The notes under the pieces are model-generated. The model had not been told where the DNA came from and did not search any database. It saw only the letters and a program-made list of their open reading frames with translations. 23,321 nt of DNA, taken from contig DPCJ01000032.1 in the NCBI GenBank assembly GCA_003516705.1, positions 4,209 to 27,529 on the forward strand. Reading direction: 5' to 3'. The position numbers were made by a program, and so were the translations under genes. Positions 9,396 to 17,175 of this stretch are shown here, piece by piece. This DNA comes from Prolixibacteraceae bacterium. GTDB lineage: Bacteria > Bacteroidota > Bacteroidia > Bacteroidales > Prolixibacteraceae. Position 1 is the stretch's first letter. Every line of letters starts with the position of its first letter.

Positions 9396-9959
9396 TCAGG
9401 ATATAAAATTACGTACTAATTTTTCTGCTTCATTAACAGCTTTATCCAGGTTGTCGTTTACTACAATCACATCGAATTGCGGGGCAAACGAAAGTTCGTG
9501 CTCAGCTTTTGCAATGCGCATGGCTATTTTTTCCTCACTTTCAGTCGAGCGGTTTTTTAAGCGTGTAAGCAGTTCTTCTACAGATGGCGGCTGCACAAAA
9601 ATGGCAAGAGCCTGTTCGCCAAATTGCGTTTTAATATTCAGTCCACCAACTACATCCACATCAAAAATTACATTTTTACCGGCATCGCAAATCCTGTCAA
9701 CCTCACTTTTCAGGGTTCCGTAACGGATGCCTGAATAAACTTCTTCCCATTCTAAAAAATCACCGGCTGCAACCCTTGTTTTAAATTCATCAAGGGTGAG
9801 AAAGTAGTAATCGCGACCATGTAATTCATTAGGCCGTGGCAAGCGGCTTGTAGCTGAAACTGAAAATTCGAGGTTGAGCCCACGTTCAAGTAACTGTCTT
9901 ACAATGGTTGTTTTACCTGCACCCGACGGGGCTGAAAATATAATGAGTTTGCCTTTCAT
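9396..9959 (-). CDS. gmk: guanylate kinase
   Basis: A 187-residue cytoplasmic kinase that converts GMP plus ATP to GDP plus ADP, needed for GTP and dGTP supply. The P-loop APSGAGKTT is at residues 10-18. The GMP-binding region shows SATSRLPRPNELHGRDYYFL, with the conserved Ser, Arg and Tyr positions, followed by FLEWEEVYSGIRYGTLKSEV. The lid region contains the expected RLKNRSTESEEKIAMRI stretch. Length is normal for the family. It lies between yicC (151 bases upstream) and nadD (58 bases downstream). The larger upstream gap carries a short GC-rich palindrome. Confidence 0.97.
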   Translation of the reverse strand: MKGKLIIFSAPSGAGKTTIVRQLLERGLNLEFSVSATSRLPRPNELHGRDYYFLTLDEFKTRVAAGDFLEWEEVYSGIRYGTLKSEVDRICDAGKNVIFDVDVVGGLNIKTQFGEQALAIFVQPPSVEELLTRLKNRSTESEEKIAMRIAKAEHELSFAPQFDVIVVNDNLDKAVNEAEKLVRNFIS

Positions 9960-10036
9960 CTGTACAAATTATTAAAGTTGCTGATTAGTTGGCGGTTATA
10001 ATTTATCTCCTTGGGCCAAATTCTCACCCGATGGAA

Positions 10037-10057
10037 CCTGCCTGACGGCAAGGCAGG
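10037..10057. repeat. short GC-rich palindrome between yicC and gmk
   Basis: CCTGCCT, seven bases, then AGGCAGG form a perfect 7-bp inverted repeat in an otherwise AT-rich 151-base gap. There is no T-run on either side, so it does not look like an intrinsic terminator. Short CCTGCC/GGCAGG palindromes are often dispersed in Bacteroidota genomes; that this is such a copy is inference. Confidence 0.55.
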
Positions 10058-10110
10058 CTCACATGTAATTTGTTCATCGTTTTTTGTGTTTTCCTTCAAA
10101 CATGTCCGTT

Positions 10111-10986
10111 TCATAAAACATTCAACAACTGTTCCTTAATCCGTTCGAGATAATCTTTCATTTGTACCACAATGCGTTGAATTTCGATGTGGTTGGCTTT
10201 CGAACCAATGGTATTGATTTCCCTCCCGATTTCCTGCGAAATAAACCCAAGTTTTTTACCAGTGGGAACTGGCTCTTCGATGGTTTCGAGAAAATATTTG
10301 CAGTGATTGGCCAGCCTTACTTTTTCTTCGTTAATATCAAGTTTTTCCAGATAGAAAATCAATTCCTGTTCGAACCTGTTTTTGTCAACTCCCCCGGTCA
10401 GTTTTAAGTTTTCAAGGTTTTCTGAAAGACGGGCTTTTACAGAGTCGAGCCGGTGTGGTTCAAAAGGTTCAATCATCAACTGTAGTTTCTGGATGGCAGT
10501 CAGATTCTTTACAATATCCATTCGCAACGCGTTACCCTCCTGTTCCCTGAATTTGTCGATATCGGCAATCGCTTTCTGAATATTTTTTAAAACAATGTTC
10601 CATTCCTGCTCATCGAGCGTAAGGTATTCGGTTTTAACCACATCGGGTAATCTTAAAACTGCCTGAATTGTCGATTGGTCGGTGGTAAGATTAAGTTCAT
10701 TGTTGATTTTTGCCAGTTGGTGAAAATAATTTTTCAGAATAGGTTCGTTGATTTTTGAACTGGTTTCGTCGCCGAGATTTTCGATGTACAGGTTAAATTC
10801 GATTTTTCCGCGTTCAAGTTTATCAGAAAGATGGCGTCTGATTTCGATGTCCTTTTCGCGGTACAACGCCGGAATACGGGTATTGATGTCGGTTTGTTTA
10901 CTGTTAAGCGATTTAATTTCGACGGTGAATTTCTTGTTGTTCACTTCGAATTCGGCCCTGCCGAAACCGGTCATTGATTTTATCAT
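10111..10986 (-). CDS. yicC: YicC family endoribonuclease
   Basis: A 291-residue cytoplasmic protein of the YicC/YloC family. Members are reported to act as endoribonucleases in RNA decay; older names are stress-induced protein and DUF1732. The N-terminus MIKSMTGFGRAE is the family hallmark. The middle is helical and charged. The C-terminal domain shows GFISQEIGREINTIGSKAN and ends in a helix LERIKEQLLNVL, both highly typical. Length matches the usual 285-295 residues. It lies 63 bases downstream of mnmA and precedes gmk and nadD. The link with gmk is widely conserved, though its functional meaning is unclear. Confidence 0.95.
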   Translation of the reverse strand: MIKSMTGFGRAEFEVNNKKFTVEIKSLNSKQTDINTRIPALYREKDIEIRRHLSDKLERGKIEFNLYIENLGDETSSKINEPILKNYFHQLAKINNELNLTTDQSTIQAVLRLPDVVKTEYLTLDEQEWNIVLKNIQKAIADIDKFREQEGNALRMDIVKNLTAIQKLQLMIEPFEPHRLDSVKARLSENLENLKLTGGVDKNRFEQELIFYLEKLDINEEKVRLANHCKYFLETIEEPVPTGKKLGFISQEIGREINTIGSKANHIEIQRIVVQMKDYLERIKEQLLNVL

Positions 10987-11049
10987 GTTTGTGTTTTTAT
11001 GCGAATGTAAGAGAAAGTATGATGTCAGAGGTGCGAAGACTGAAGAATT

Positions 11050-12231
11050 TCATGAAATTACTCCTGAACCAATCAATTCGTCACCGTCGTACCAGGCGGC
11101 AAACTGCCCTGATGTGATTCCACGCTGTTCGCTTTCGAAGATAAAATAAGCGCCCTCTTCTTTCATGAAAATGGTTCCATTTTCGAGCGGTTGTCGGTAT
11201 CGTATTCGGATTTCGTAATTTCGGTTTTCTCCCGGCTGCATTTTTAAATCAGTACGAATCCAATGCATATCGGCAGCGGCAACAAAAAGTCCTTTTCTGT
11301 ACAGCCCGGGGTGATTTTGGCCTTCGCCTACATAGATAATATTGCGTTGCACATCGGTGCCAATCACAAAAAGTGGTTCTTTGTGTCCGCCAATATTTAA
11401 TCCTTTTCGCTGACCGATTGTATAAAAATGTGCGCCCTGATGTTCGCCAATCACTTTTCCATTCCAGGGCTTAAAGGGGAACGAAAAGCAAAGCTTTCTG
11501 AAGTTTTCTTCAGTAACTTCAACCTGCTTTTTCTTCTCCATAAACTCAGCATCAATTTCGATGGTGTTGCCGGTTTTGGGTTCGAGTTGTTGCTGCAAAA
11601 AGGTAGGTAAATCAACCTTTCCGACAAAACAGATTCCCTGTGAATCTTTTCGTTCGGCAGTGGGCAGATTCTGTTGCCGGGCAATTTCGCGTACTTCGGG
11701 CTTCAGCAAATCGCCAATCGGGAAAAGCGCCCGCGAAAGTTGTGGCTGGTTGAGCTGGCATAAAAAGTAACTCTGGTCTTTATTCGGGTCTTTCCCGGCA
11801 AGCAACTGGTACATTGGTTTGCCGTCAATTTCGAATTCACTTTTCCGGCAATAATGCCCGGTGGCAACAAAGTCGGCATTAAATTTCAGCGCTTCGTCTA
11901 AAAAAGTATCGAATTTTATTTCTCGGTTGCACAGTACATCGGGGTTGGGTGTGCGGCCAGCCTGGTATTCGGCAAACATGTAATCCACCACCCGTTTTTT
12001 ATAGTCAACACTCAAATCAACAATATGAAATGGGATATCAAGTTTTTTGGCAACCATGCGTGCAATCAGCGCATCCTCCTCCCAGGTACAGGCACTTGTG
12101 ATATTGCCAACGCGTTCGTGCCAGTTCACCATAAAAAGCGCGATGAGGTCGTGTCCCTGTTCCTTTAAAAGGTAAGCCGCCACGCTGGAATCAACGCCTC
12201 CCGAAAGTCCGATTACAACTCTTTTTTTCAT
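11050..12231 (-). CDS. mnmA: tRNA 2-thiouridylase MnmA
   Basis: A 393-residue cytoplasmic enzyme that puts sulfur on uridine 34 of tRNAs for Lys, Glu and Gln. The PP-loop SGGVDSS is at residues 10-16. The two catalytic cysteines are visible as Cys101 in TPNPDVLCNREIKFD and Cys201 in DSQGICFVGK, matching E. coli Cys102 and Cys199. GHYCR and KDQSYFLCQL are further conserved blocks, and the C-terminal domain has YTIGQRKGLNIGGH. An insert of about 20 residues rich in Lys and Glu (around MEKKKQVEVTEENF) makes it longer than the E. coli protein. I chose ATG at 12231 because MKKRVVIGLSGG is the normal opening; an in-frame TTG at 12240 adds only three residues. Confidence 0.95.
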   Translation of the reverse strand: MKKRVVIGLSGGVDSSVAAYLLKEQGHDLIALFMVNWHERVGNITSACTWEEDALIARMVAKKLDIPFHIVDLSVDYKKRVVDYMFAEYQAGRTPNPDVLCNREIKFDTFLDEALKFNADFVATGHYCRKSEFEIDGKPMYQLLAGKDPNKDQSYFLCQLNQPQLSRALFPIGDLLKPEVREIARQQNLPTAERKDSQGICFVGKVDLPTFLQQQLEPKTGNTIEIDAEFMEKKKQVEVTEENFRKLCFSFPFKPWNGKVIGEHQGAHFYTIGQRKGLNIGGHKEPLFVIGTDVQRNIIYVGEGQNHPGLYRKGLFVAAADMHWIRTDLKMQPGENRNYEIRIRYRQPLENGTIFMKEEGAYFIFESEQRGITSGQFAAWYDGDELIGSGVIS

Positions 12232-12302
12232 TGGGCGCAAAATTAATAATTAAAAAGAAAGTGTTGAGATTTCCTGTTATTCAGAAAAAAGGTCGGCTGA
12301 TA

Positions 12303-13175
12303 TCAGTTTATATTGCCAAAAGGTATTGTAAATCCGAGCCAGGGGATGGCCACAAATTCGCCAATTTCGGCAACCGGAAAAACCAAACCATAATCCAATG
12401 CTGCCTTTTTTATTATCGATCTTCCGCCTAATGAGATAAGCAAAATAGTCTCTCCGCCACCGCTCAATAAGTAATTTTCGGTAATAAAATAACCTCTGCT
12501 GCTAACCCTGAACATTCCGTTAAAGTTTACCATCGGTGCCTTAGCCCATTCACCTCCGGCGAAACCATAACCTAATCCGAAAGTTACATTGGCGTCGGGC
12601 GATCCAAAGGTTGAAAGCCCGTACACAATTCCAAATCCGGTTTCACTTTCACCTAAAATAGTGCCGGCAATAGCACCAGCAGCAACATTTACTTTGTTCT
12701 CTTTTACAGGAATTGAAAATTTCATCGTGGCAAAAACAGGAGTAGGCGTACCCCCAAACAGAAACAACGGAATTATACCTGCCCCGATGGAGAAATTATT
12801 GGTTACACCATACGAAAACTGGTTCCACAAAACCCAGATATTCTGGTAATATCCTTCATTTTTTTTCAGTCCATATCCATTAGGCGACCAAAAATAACGA
12901 GTTGACTGTGGGTTTTCGAACCAGAGTTTGCCGTCTTTTATTTGCTGGAACTGAACTGTATCGCGTCGTTTAATATCGGTTTTGGGAATTGTGATTTCAC
13001 CTAATTTCTCGGTTTTAATTACAATTTTTATGTCATCTTCAGTAATTAACTCACCAATAAATTCATTGCCATCATTGGTTTCTATTTGTACAAGAATGGT
13101 GTCGCCTGTGTTTTGGGCATTCACAAAAAGTACTGCGATGCAGAACATTCCGAATAGTACAGTTTTGATTTTCAT
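12303..13175 (-). CDS. exported protein of unknown function, possible outer-membrane barrel
   Basis: A 290-residue protein that I do not recognise. It has a clear Sec signal peptide (MKIKTVLFGMFCIAVLFVNA, cut before Gln21). Residues about 25-75 form short alternating strands (GNEFIGELITEDD, KLGEITIPKTDIK) resembling a small Sm-like or carboxypeptidase-regulatory beta unit. The rest is rich in Gly, aromatic and alternating residues (NNFSIGAGIIPLFLFGG, FGLGYGFAGGEW), as in a small outer-membrane beta-barrel, and ends with GFTIPFGNIN, which would give a barrel-like final strand. It is placed between the DEAD-box helicase (62 bases upstream) and mnmA (71 bases downstream), which says little about function. 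An outer-membrane location is inference. Confidence 0.75.
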   Translation of the reverse strand: MKIKTVLFGMFCIAVLFVNAQNTGDTILVQIETNDGNEFIGELITEDDIKIVIKTEKLGEITIPKTDIKRRDTVQFQQIKDGKLWFENPQSTRYFWSPNGYGLKKNEGYYQNIWVLWNQFSYGVTNNFSIGAGIIPLFLFGGTPTPVFATMKFSIPVKENKVNVAAGAIAGTILGESETGFGIVYGLSTFGSPDANVTFGLGYGFAGGEWAKAPMVNFNGMFRVSSRGYFITENYLLSGGGETILLISLGGRSIIKKAALDYGLVFPVAEIGEFVAIPWLGFTIPFGNIN

Positions 13176-13237
13176 AGCACAAATTTTAGGTTTGAATAAT
13201 GTTAAACGAAAGGTAGTAAAATAAATACATTCAAACC

Positions 13238-14527
13238 TTATTGTCCTTTGGGTTTTTTATGCCAGTAAGGTTTTCCTTTTGACGGATTCTGGCTGTTGCG
13301 GGGACTTTGATTGCCCACAGTAGAAGGCTTTTTAGGTTTATGAAACCCGCTTTTGTGTGGTCGGCCCCTGAATGTTGTTACTTTCCAGGCCGGGCCTGCC
13401 CCAAATTTCTCGGGCAAAGGAATTTTAAATACTTCACGTTCAATTAGTTTTTCAATCTGTTGAAACTTGTACATATCATCTTCATTCACCAGCGTAAGCG
13501 CAACACCTGTAGCGTCGGCACGGGCGGTGCGGCCAACGCGGTGTACGTAATCTTCTGCATCGTTAGGTACATCGTAATTGATAACCAGGTTGATGTCTTT
13601 GATATCGATTCCGCGACTCATTACATCGGTTGCCACCAGAATACGGATGCGTTTCGACCTGAATCCCTGCAAAACTTCCTCGCGCTGAGCCTGTTCGAGG
13701 TCCGATGAAATTGCTTCTGCCGGCAGTTTCATTCTTTTTAGTTCACGGGCGAGTTCGTTGACTGCCCGTTTTGTGGAACAAAAAATCAGAATACTGCTGT
13801 ATTCAGGGTTTTCAGAAATCAGGTGGCTAATGAGTTTGTTTTTTTGCTGATTAAAAGTGAGGTAAGCAGCCTGAAGTACTCCTTCAGCAGGTTTTGCAAT
13901 TGAAATATTAATTTCTTTCGGATTGACAAGAACCTGTTGCGCAAGACTTCTGATTTTTGAAGCCATTGTTGCACTGAACATCAGCGTCTGTCTTTCTTTT
14001 GGCAGGTACGAAATTATTTTAACGATATCTTCGTAAAACCCGATGTCAAGCATCCGATCGGCTTCGTCGAGAATCAGAAATTTTATCGTGTCGAATTTTA
14101 CATAGCCAAGGTTGAGGTGCGAAATCAGTTTTCCGGGCGTGGCTACTACAATGTCGGCACCTTGTGTAAGTGCTGTTTTTTGCTGACCCCAGTTATCTCC
14201 ATCTCCACCGCCATAAATAGCTATCGAATTGATTCCCATGGTGTACCCAATTCCCTGAACCTGCTGGTCGATTTGCATGCAAAGCTCGCGGGTGGGTACA
14301 ATAATTAATGTTGATGTTTCTCCACCCGGAAGGTCGGCAATTAAATCAAGAATAGGCAGCAGGAATGCCGCGGTTTTTCCGGTGCCGGTTTGTGCGCAGG
14401 CAATTAAATCGTTGCCTTCAAGTATAATTGGGATGGCCTGTTCCTGGATTGGGGTTGCCTCTTTAAAACCCATGTACGAAATGGCATCCAGCAGGTCGTC
14501 GTGAATTCCTAATTCTGAAAATTTCAT
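13238..14527 (-). CDS. DEAD-box RNA helicase
   Basis: A 429-residue ATP-dependent RNA helicase of the RhlE/DeaD type, which unwinds RNA during ribosome assembly and RNA decay. Motifs in order: Q motif GFKEATPIQ (residues 20-28), motif I AQTGTGKT (45-52), Ia PTREL, GG, Ib ATPGKL, motif II DEAD (154-157), motif III SAT (185-187), IV ILIFCSTKRA, V ATDVMSRGIDI and VI HRVGRTARAD. The last 45 residues form a basic, Pro- and Lys-rich tail (from FRGRPHKSG to HKKPKGQ), likely for RNA contact. I start at ATG 14527 (MKFSELGI) because it gives the normal distance to the Q motif. A TTG 30 bases upstream lies inside a promoter-like element and would not be transcribed. More exact naming (rhlE, deaD) is not possible by eye. 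Confidence 0.95.
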   Translation of the reverse strand: MKFSELGIHDDLLDAISYMGFKEATPIQEQAIPIILEGNDLIACAQTGTGKTAAFLLPILDLIADLPGGETSTLIIVPTRELCMQIDQQVQGIGYTMGINSIAIYGGGDGDNWGQQKTALTQGADIVVATPGKLISHLNLGYVKFDTIKFLILDEADRMLDIGFYEDIVKIISYLPKERQTLMFSATMASKIRSLAQQVLVNPKEINISIAKPAEGVLQAAYLTFNQQKNKLISHLISENPEYSSILIFCSTKRAVNELARELKRMKLPAEAISSDLEQAQREEVLQGFRSKRIRILVATDVMSRGIDIKDINLVINYDVPNDAEDYVHRVGRTARADATGVALTLVNEDDMYKFQQIEKLIEREVFKIPLPEKFGAGPAWKVTTFRGRPHKSGFHKPKKPSTVGNQSPRNSQNPSKGKPYWHKKPKGQ

Positions 14528-14554
14528 ATAATTTGTATCGTCTGAATAATGATA

Positions 14555-14562
14555 CAAAGGTA
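14555..14562 (-). promoter_or_regulatory. Bacteroidota-type -7 promoter element for the DEAD-box helicase
   Basis: Read on the minus strand this is TACCTTTG, a full match to the Bacteroidota TAnnTTTG consensus, 27 bases upstream of the helicase ATG. I find no TTTG at the expected -33 spacing, so only the -7 half is supported. It would place the transcript start near 14548 and give a leader of about 20 bases. Confidence 0.5.
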
Positions 14563-14585
14563 GCTAAATTGTTTGCTTTCCTTCT

Positions 14586-15845
14586 TTATTGTATCATAAG
14601 TTGCTGTGCACGCAGCTTTTTATAATCACCCCAGTTAAACTGCCTGATGAATTCGAGCCCTTTGCGGGCGCCAAGTAAAAACAGTTTCTTTTTGCTTTCG
14701 TCGCTCATTTTAAAATTGAGCCAATTAAAATCTTTATCGGCGTCAATAAAGCAAATCAGTTTTTGAAAATCGGGATTCTGAATAAGAAACTCATTGTCAG
14801 CGTCGTGTCGCATCGTACTAATCATTGAGCCGATAAACCCGCCAAGATCATCGATGTCAGAACATTCGTCGCGGTAAGCGCTGAGCTTAACACCGAATGT
14901 TGGTTTACGCGGGACATTTCCACTCTTTGTATGAAATACGTTGATGGGGAAATTCGAAATCATTCCACCGTCCACAAATTTTACTTTTTGCGGAATGGGT
15001 CCGTGAAAGTTGGTGTATTTAATCCAATCGTTATTCGCTGGTTTTCCTGCATCGGGGATGTTGTCTATTTCGAACGGTGTAAAAAAGAAAGGTACCGACA
15101 TTGACGCACGCACCATTTTTGCAGGCGAGATATTCCACATTTCATCACCCCAGTAGAGGTGGGCCATTTTGGGGAACTGCACCTTCGATTGTGTTGTAAT
15201 ATCTGCTGCGATAATATGAACATGTGCATAGTCGTCATTTATCAGTTGTCCGGTTAACCTGTTTTTTAGTCCTGCCGGAAAATATTTCTTACCTCTTTTT
15301 TCTATCAATTCACTAACTTTTGTAATTGTGTTTGGCGATTCGCGAAGTACTTTTTCAATCCATATTTCGAAAGCTTTTCCCGGGTTTAACCCAAGGTTAA
15401 CAAAAAGTGCCTTTTTCACCCTGGGGAAATTAAAAGCCAGTTTCCAAAGCAATTTTTTGAACGGAGTGCCATCAATCACTTTTTGAATGATTTTTTTCAG
15501 CGAAGGGTCGCCATCAACAAATTCGAATAAATCCTGTTTAGCCAGCACATCAAGTACCTGTTTCGATTTGGCTCTGTCAATACTGTCGATGCCAGCAAGT
15601 ACAAGTGTGTTGATGGCACCAGCCGAAGTTCCGGCCAAATGGAAAAAGCGGATTCCCGCGGTTTCAAGAATATAGGTGTAACCAACAAGGGCAATCCCAA
15701 GCACACCGCCACCTTCCTGTACAAGGTCAACATATTGATTTCCTTCTTCGTCGATAATATCGGAGAATACACGATTCTTAAGTTTTTCAGCCTCTTTCAG
15801 TATTTCAAGAAACTCGGGTTGGTTGGTAAAATCTTCGAAAGTCAT
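14586..15845 (-). CDS. patatin-like phospholipase/acyl hydrolase
   Basis: A 419-residue serine acyl hydrolase of the patatin family, likely acting on phospholipids or other acyl esters. The oxyanion-hole motif GGGVLG lies at residues 45-50, the nucleophile elbow GTSAG puts Ser at 74, and the catalytic Asp is in VDGGMISNFP near residue 292, completing the Ser-Asp dyad. There is no signal peptide or membrane helix, so a cytoplasmic or peripheral place is likely; without an autotransporter or outer-membrane domain it differs from PlpD-type enzymes. I start at ATG 15845 (MTFEDFTNQPEFL). A TTG at 15923 would add 26 residues of poor quality and overlaps a promoter-like TAATTTTG. It lies 90 bases downstream of the radical SAM gene. 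Confidence 0.9.
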   Translation of the reverse strand: MTFEDFTNQPEFLEILKEAEKLKNRVFSDIIDEEGNQYVDLVQEGGGVLGIALVGYTYILETAGIRFFHLAGTSAGAINTLVLAGIDSIDRAKSKQVLDVLAKQDLFEFVDGDPSLKKIIQKVIDGTPFKKLLWKLAFNFPRVKKALFVNLGLNPGKAFEIWIEKVLRESPNTITKVSELIEKRGKKYFPAGLKNRLTGQLINDDYAHVHIIAADITTQSKVQFPKMAHLYWGDEMWNISPAKMVRASMSVPFFFTPFEIDNIPDAGKPANNDWIKYTNFHGPIPQKVKFVDGGMISNFPINVFHTKSGNVPRKPTFGVKLSAYRDECSDIDDLGGFIGSMISTMRHDADNEFLIQNPDFQKLICFIDADKDFNWLNFKMSDESKKKLFLLGARKGLEFIRQFNWGDYKKLRAQQLMIQ

Positions 15846-15920
15846 TGTGATATTGAATTTAATGGTTATCTGTTGCTGAAAAGTTACGGAATTTGAATGG
15901 TTCGGAGCAAACAATAAAGA

Positions 15921-15928
15921 CAAAATTA
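15921..15928 (-). promoter_or_regulatory. possible -7 promoter element for the patatin gene
   Basis: On the minus strand this reads TAATTTTG, a full TAnnTTTG match, 75 bases upstream of the patatin ATG at 15845. No TTTG box is seen at -33. It would let the patatin gene be read apart from the radical SAM gene that ends at 15936. Confidence 0.35.
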
Positions 15929-15935
15929 TCTGAAA

Positions 15936-16946
15936 TCAATAAAAAATAATTTTGACAGGTGTTCCGCAATCAGCACAATTCCCATTTTCCCTGATATTTT
16001 GAATTTGAATTTCGTACGCGTTTCTGCGAATCAATATTTCTCCGCAATGCTTGCAAAACGTTGATGAACGTTTGGTATCAGACATATTTCCAACGTAAAC
16101 ATGATGCAGGTGCTTTTTCGCAGTTTCGTAAAGCGAAAGCATTGTTTCCGTTGGTGTTGCTGGTATTTCTAATTTGTACTTCGGGAAATAACGCGAAATG
16201 TGTAATGGCACATCTTTCCCAAGTTCTTCAGCAATCCACTGTACCATATTTTCAAATTCGGATTCAATATCGTTCAAACCCGGAATTATCAGGTTGGTGA
16301 TTTCGAGATGCGCTTCACTTTTTGCAATGATTTTCAGTGTTTCCAAAACGGGAGCCAGCTTTCCTTTGGTTTGTTTCAGGTAAAAATCATTTGTAAAAGC
16401 CTTTAAATCGATATTGAAAGCATCGATAAAGGGAATCAGATGTTTTAGCGGTTCAGGGTTGATGTAACCATTTGAAACAACCACATTCTTAAGTCCTTTT
16501 TCGCGCGCCTGTTGTGCCGTTTCAAACATGAATTCGTAAAAAATAAACGGCTCGTTGTAGGTGTAGGCAATGCCAATATTCTGAGGTGTTTTGAGTGCTT
16601 TGTCAACAATTTCTTTCGAACTGATTTCGTGAAACCCAGAAAATTCAGTGGCAAAACACTGCGAAATATGGTGATTCTGACAAAACGAACAATGCAGGTT
16701 GCAACCCACTTCGCCAACCGACAAAATGCTTTTCCCGGGATAAAAATGATAAAGCGGTTTCTTTTCGATGGGGTCAACTCCAAAAGCAGCAACTCTGTTA
16801 AAAACGTGAGTTATCAATTTACCGTTTTCGTTGCTGCGCACTTTACAGTTTCCGGTCTGGCCGGGTTTTAAAATGCAGTACCAGGGGCAAAGTTCGCAAC
16901 GAACGGTTTGGTTTTCGAGTTTTGTATAAAAAAGTGCTTCGTGCAT
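15936..16946 (-). CDS. amrS: AmmeMemoRadiSam-type radical SAM enzyme
   Basis: A 336-residue radical SAM protein related to pyruvate-formate-lyase-activating enzymes. The cluster-binding CxxxCxxC motif is Cys82, Cys86 and Cys89 in GCNLHCSFCQNHHISQ. An N-terminal group of cysteines (17, 20, 24 and 34, starting CELCPWYC) is typical of the AmrS family. The C-terminus carries a CxxC...CxxC zinc-ribbon-like pair (FCKHCGE and NCADCGT) ending in IIFY. The family is named for its usual linkage to AMMECR1-like and Memo-like genes; neither is seen in this window, though they could lie elsewhere. The true substrate is not established. It is transcribed away from the other radical SAM gene at 17176, with 229 bases between the two starts. 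Confidence 0.88.
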   Translation of the reverse strand: MHEALFYTKLENQTVRCELCPWYCILKPGQTGNCKVRSNENGKLITHVFNRVAAFGVDPIEKKPLYHFYPGKSILSVGEVGCNLHCSFCQNHHISQCFATEFSGFHEISSKEIVDKALKTPQNIGIAYTYNEPFIFYEFMFETAQQAREKGLKNVVVSNGYINPEPLKHLIPFIDAFNIDLKAFTNDFYLKQTKGKLAPVLETLKIIAKSEAHLEITNLIIPGLNDIESEFENMVQWIAEELGKDVPLHISRYFPKYKLEIPATPTETMLSLYETAKKHLHHVYVGNMSDTKRSSTFCKHCGEILIRRNAYEIQIQNIRENGNCADCGTPVKIIFY

Positions 16947-17126
16947 TGAATAACATGTTTTCCCAAAGTTACGATTAACTGTATTTGGGGTTCAGTGTTT
17001 TTTCAACAACCCAAAAAAAAATGTTTTGTGTTTGCTGGTTTTGATTATCTTATTGTCGTCATCGTTGACGAAAATATAGTCATATTAATTATTCCCGGGG
17101 AAGCAATTCCCAATGTTTTGAGGTTC

Positions 17127-17158
17127 AAGTCTTCCCGTTTCAAACGGGAAGACTTTTT
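17127..17158 (+). promoter_or_regulatory. perfect 14-bp hairpin with T-tract just before the radical SAM/HhH gene
   Basis: Bases 17127-17140 (AAGTCTTCCCGTTT) and 17142-17155 are perfect inverted repeats around a single C, and the T-run 17154-17158 follows. On the plus strand this has the form of an intrinsic terminator, yet it ends only 17 bases before the ATG at 17176 in a region between divergent genes. It could be a leader attenuator, an operator, or a dispersed repeat. Two weaker dyads lie nearby (CGTCA/TGACG at 17057-17070 and TTCCC/GGGAA at 17092-17102). Confidence 0.7.
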
Positions 17159-17175
17159 AAAGAATTTAATTTGAA

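Noticed and set aside
12238..12245. TAATTTTG on the minus strand as the mnmA promoter
   Set aside because: It would place the transcript start at or inside the start codon, and no -33 box is present.
13188..13238. AGGTTTGAA and TTCAAACCT form a 9-bp inverted repeat with a 33-base spacer between the helicase stop and the unknown exported gene
   Set aside because: The spacer is long, there is no T-run, and one arm overlaps the helicase stop codon; chance or a weak structure is more likely.
16947..17175. Promoters for the two divergent radical SAM genes
   Set aside because: No TTTG/TAnnTTTG pair with acceptable spacing is visible on either strand; only partial matches in AT-rich DNA.
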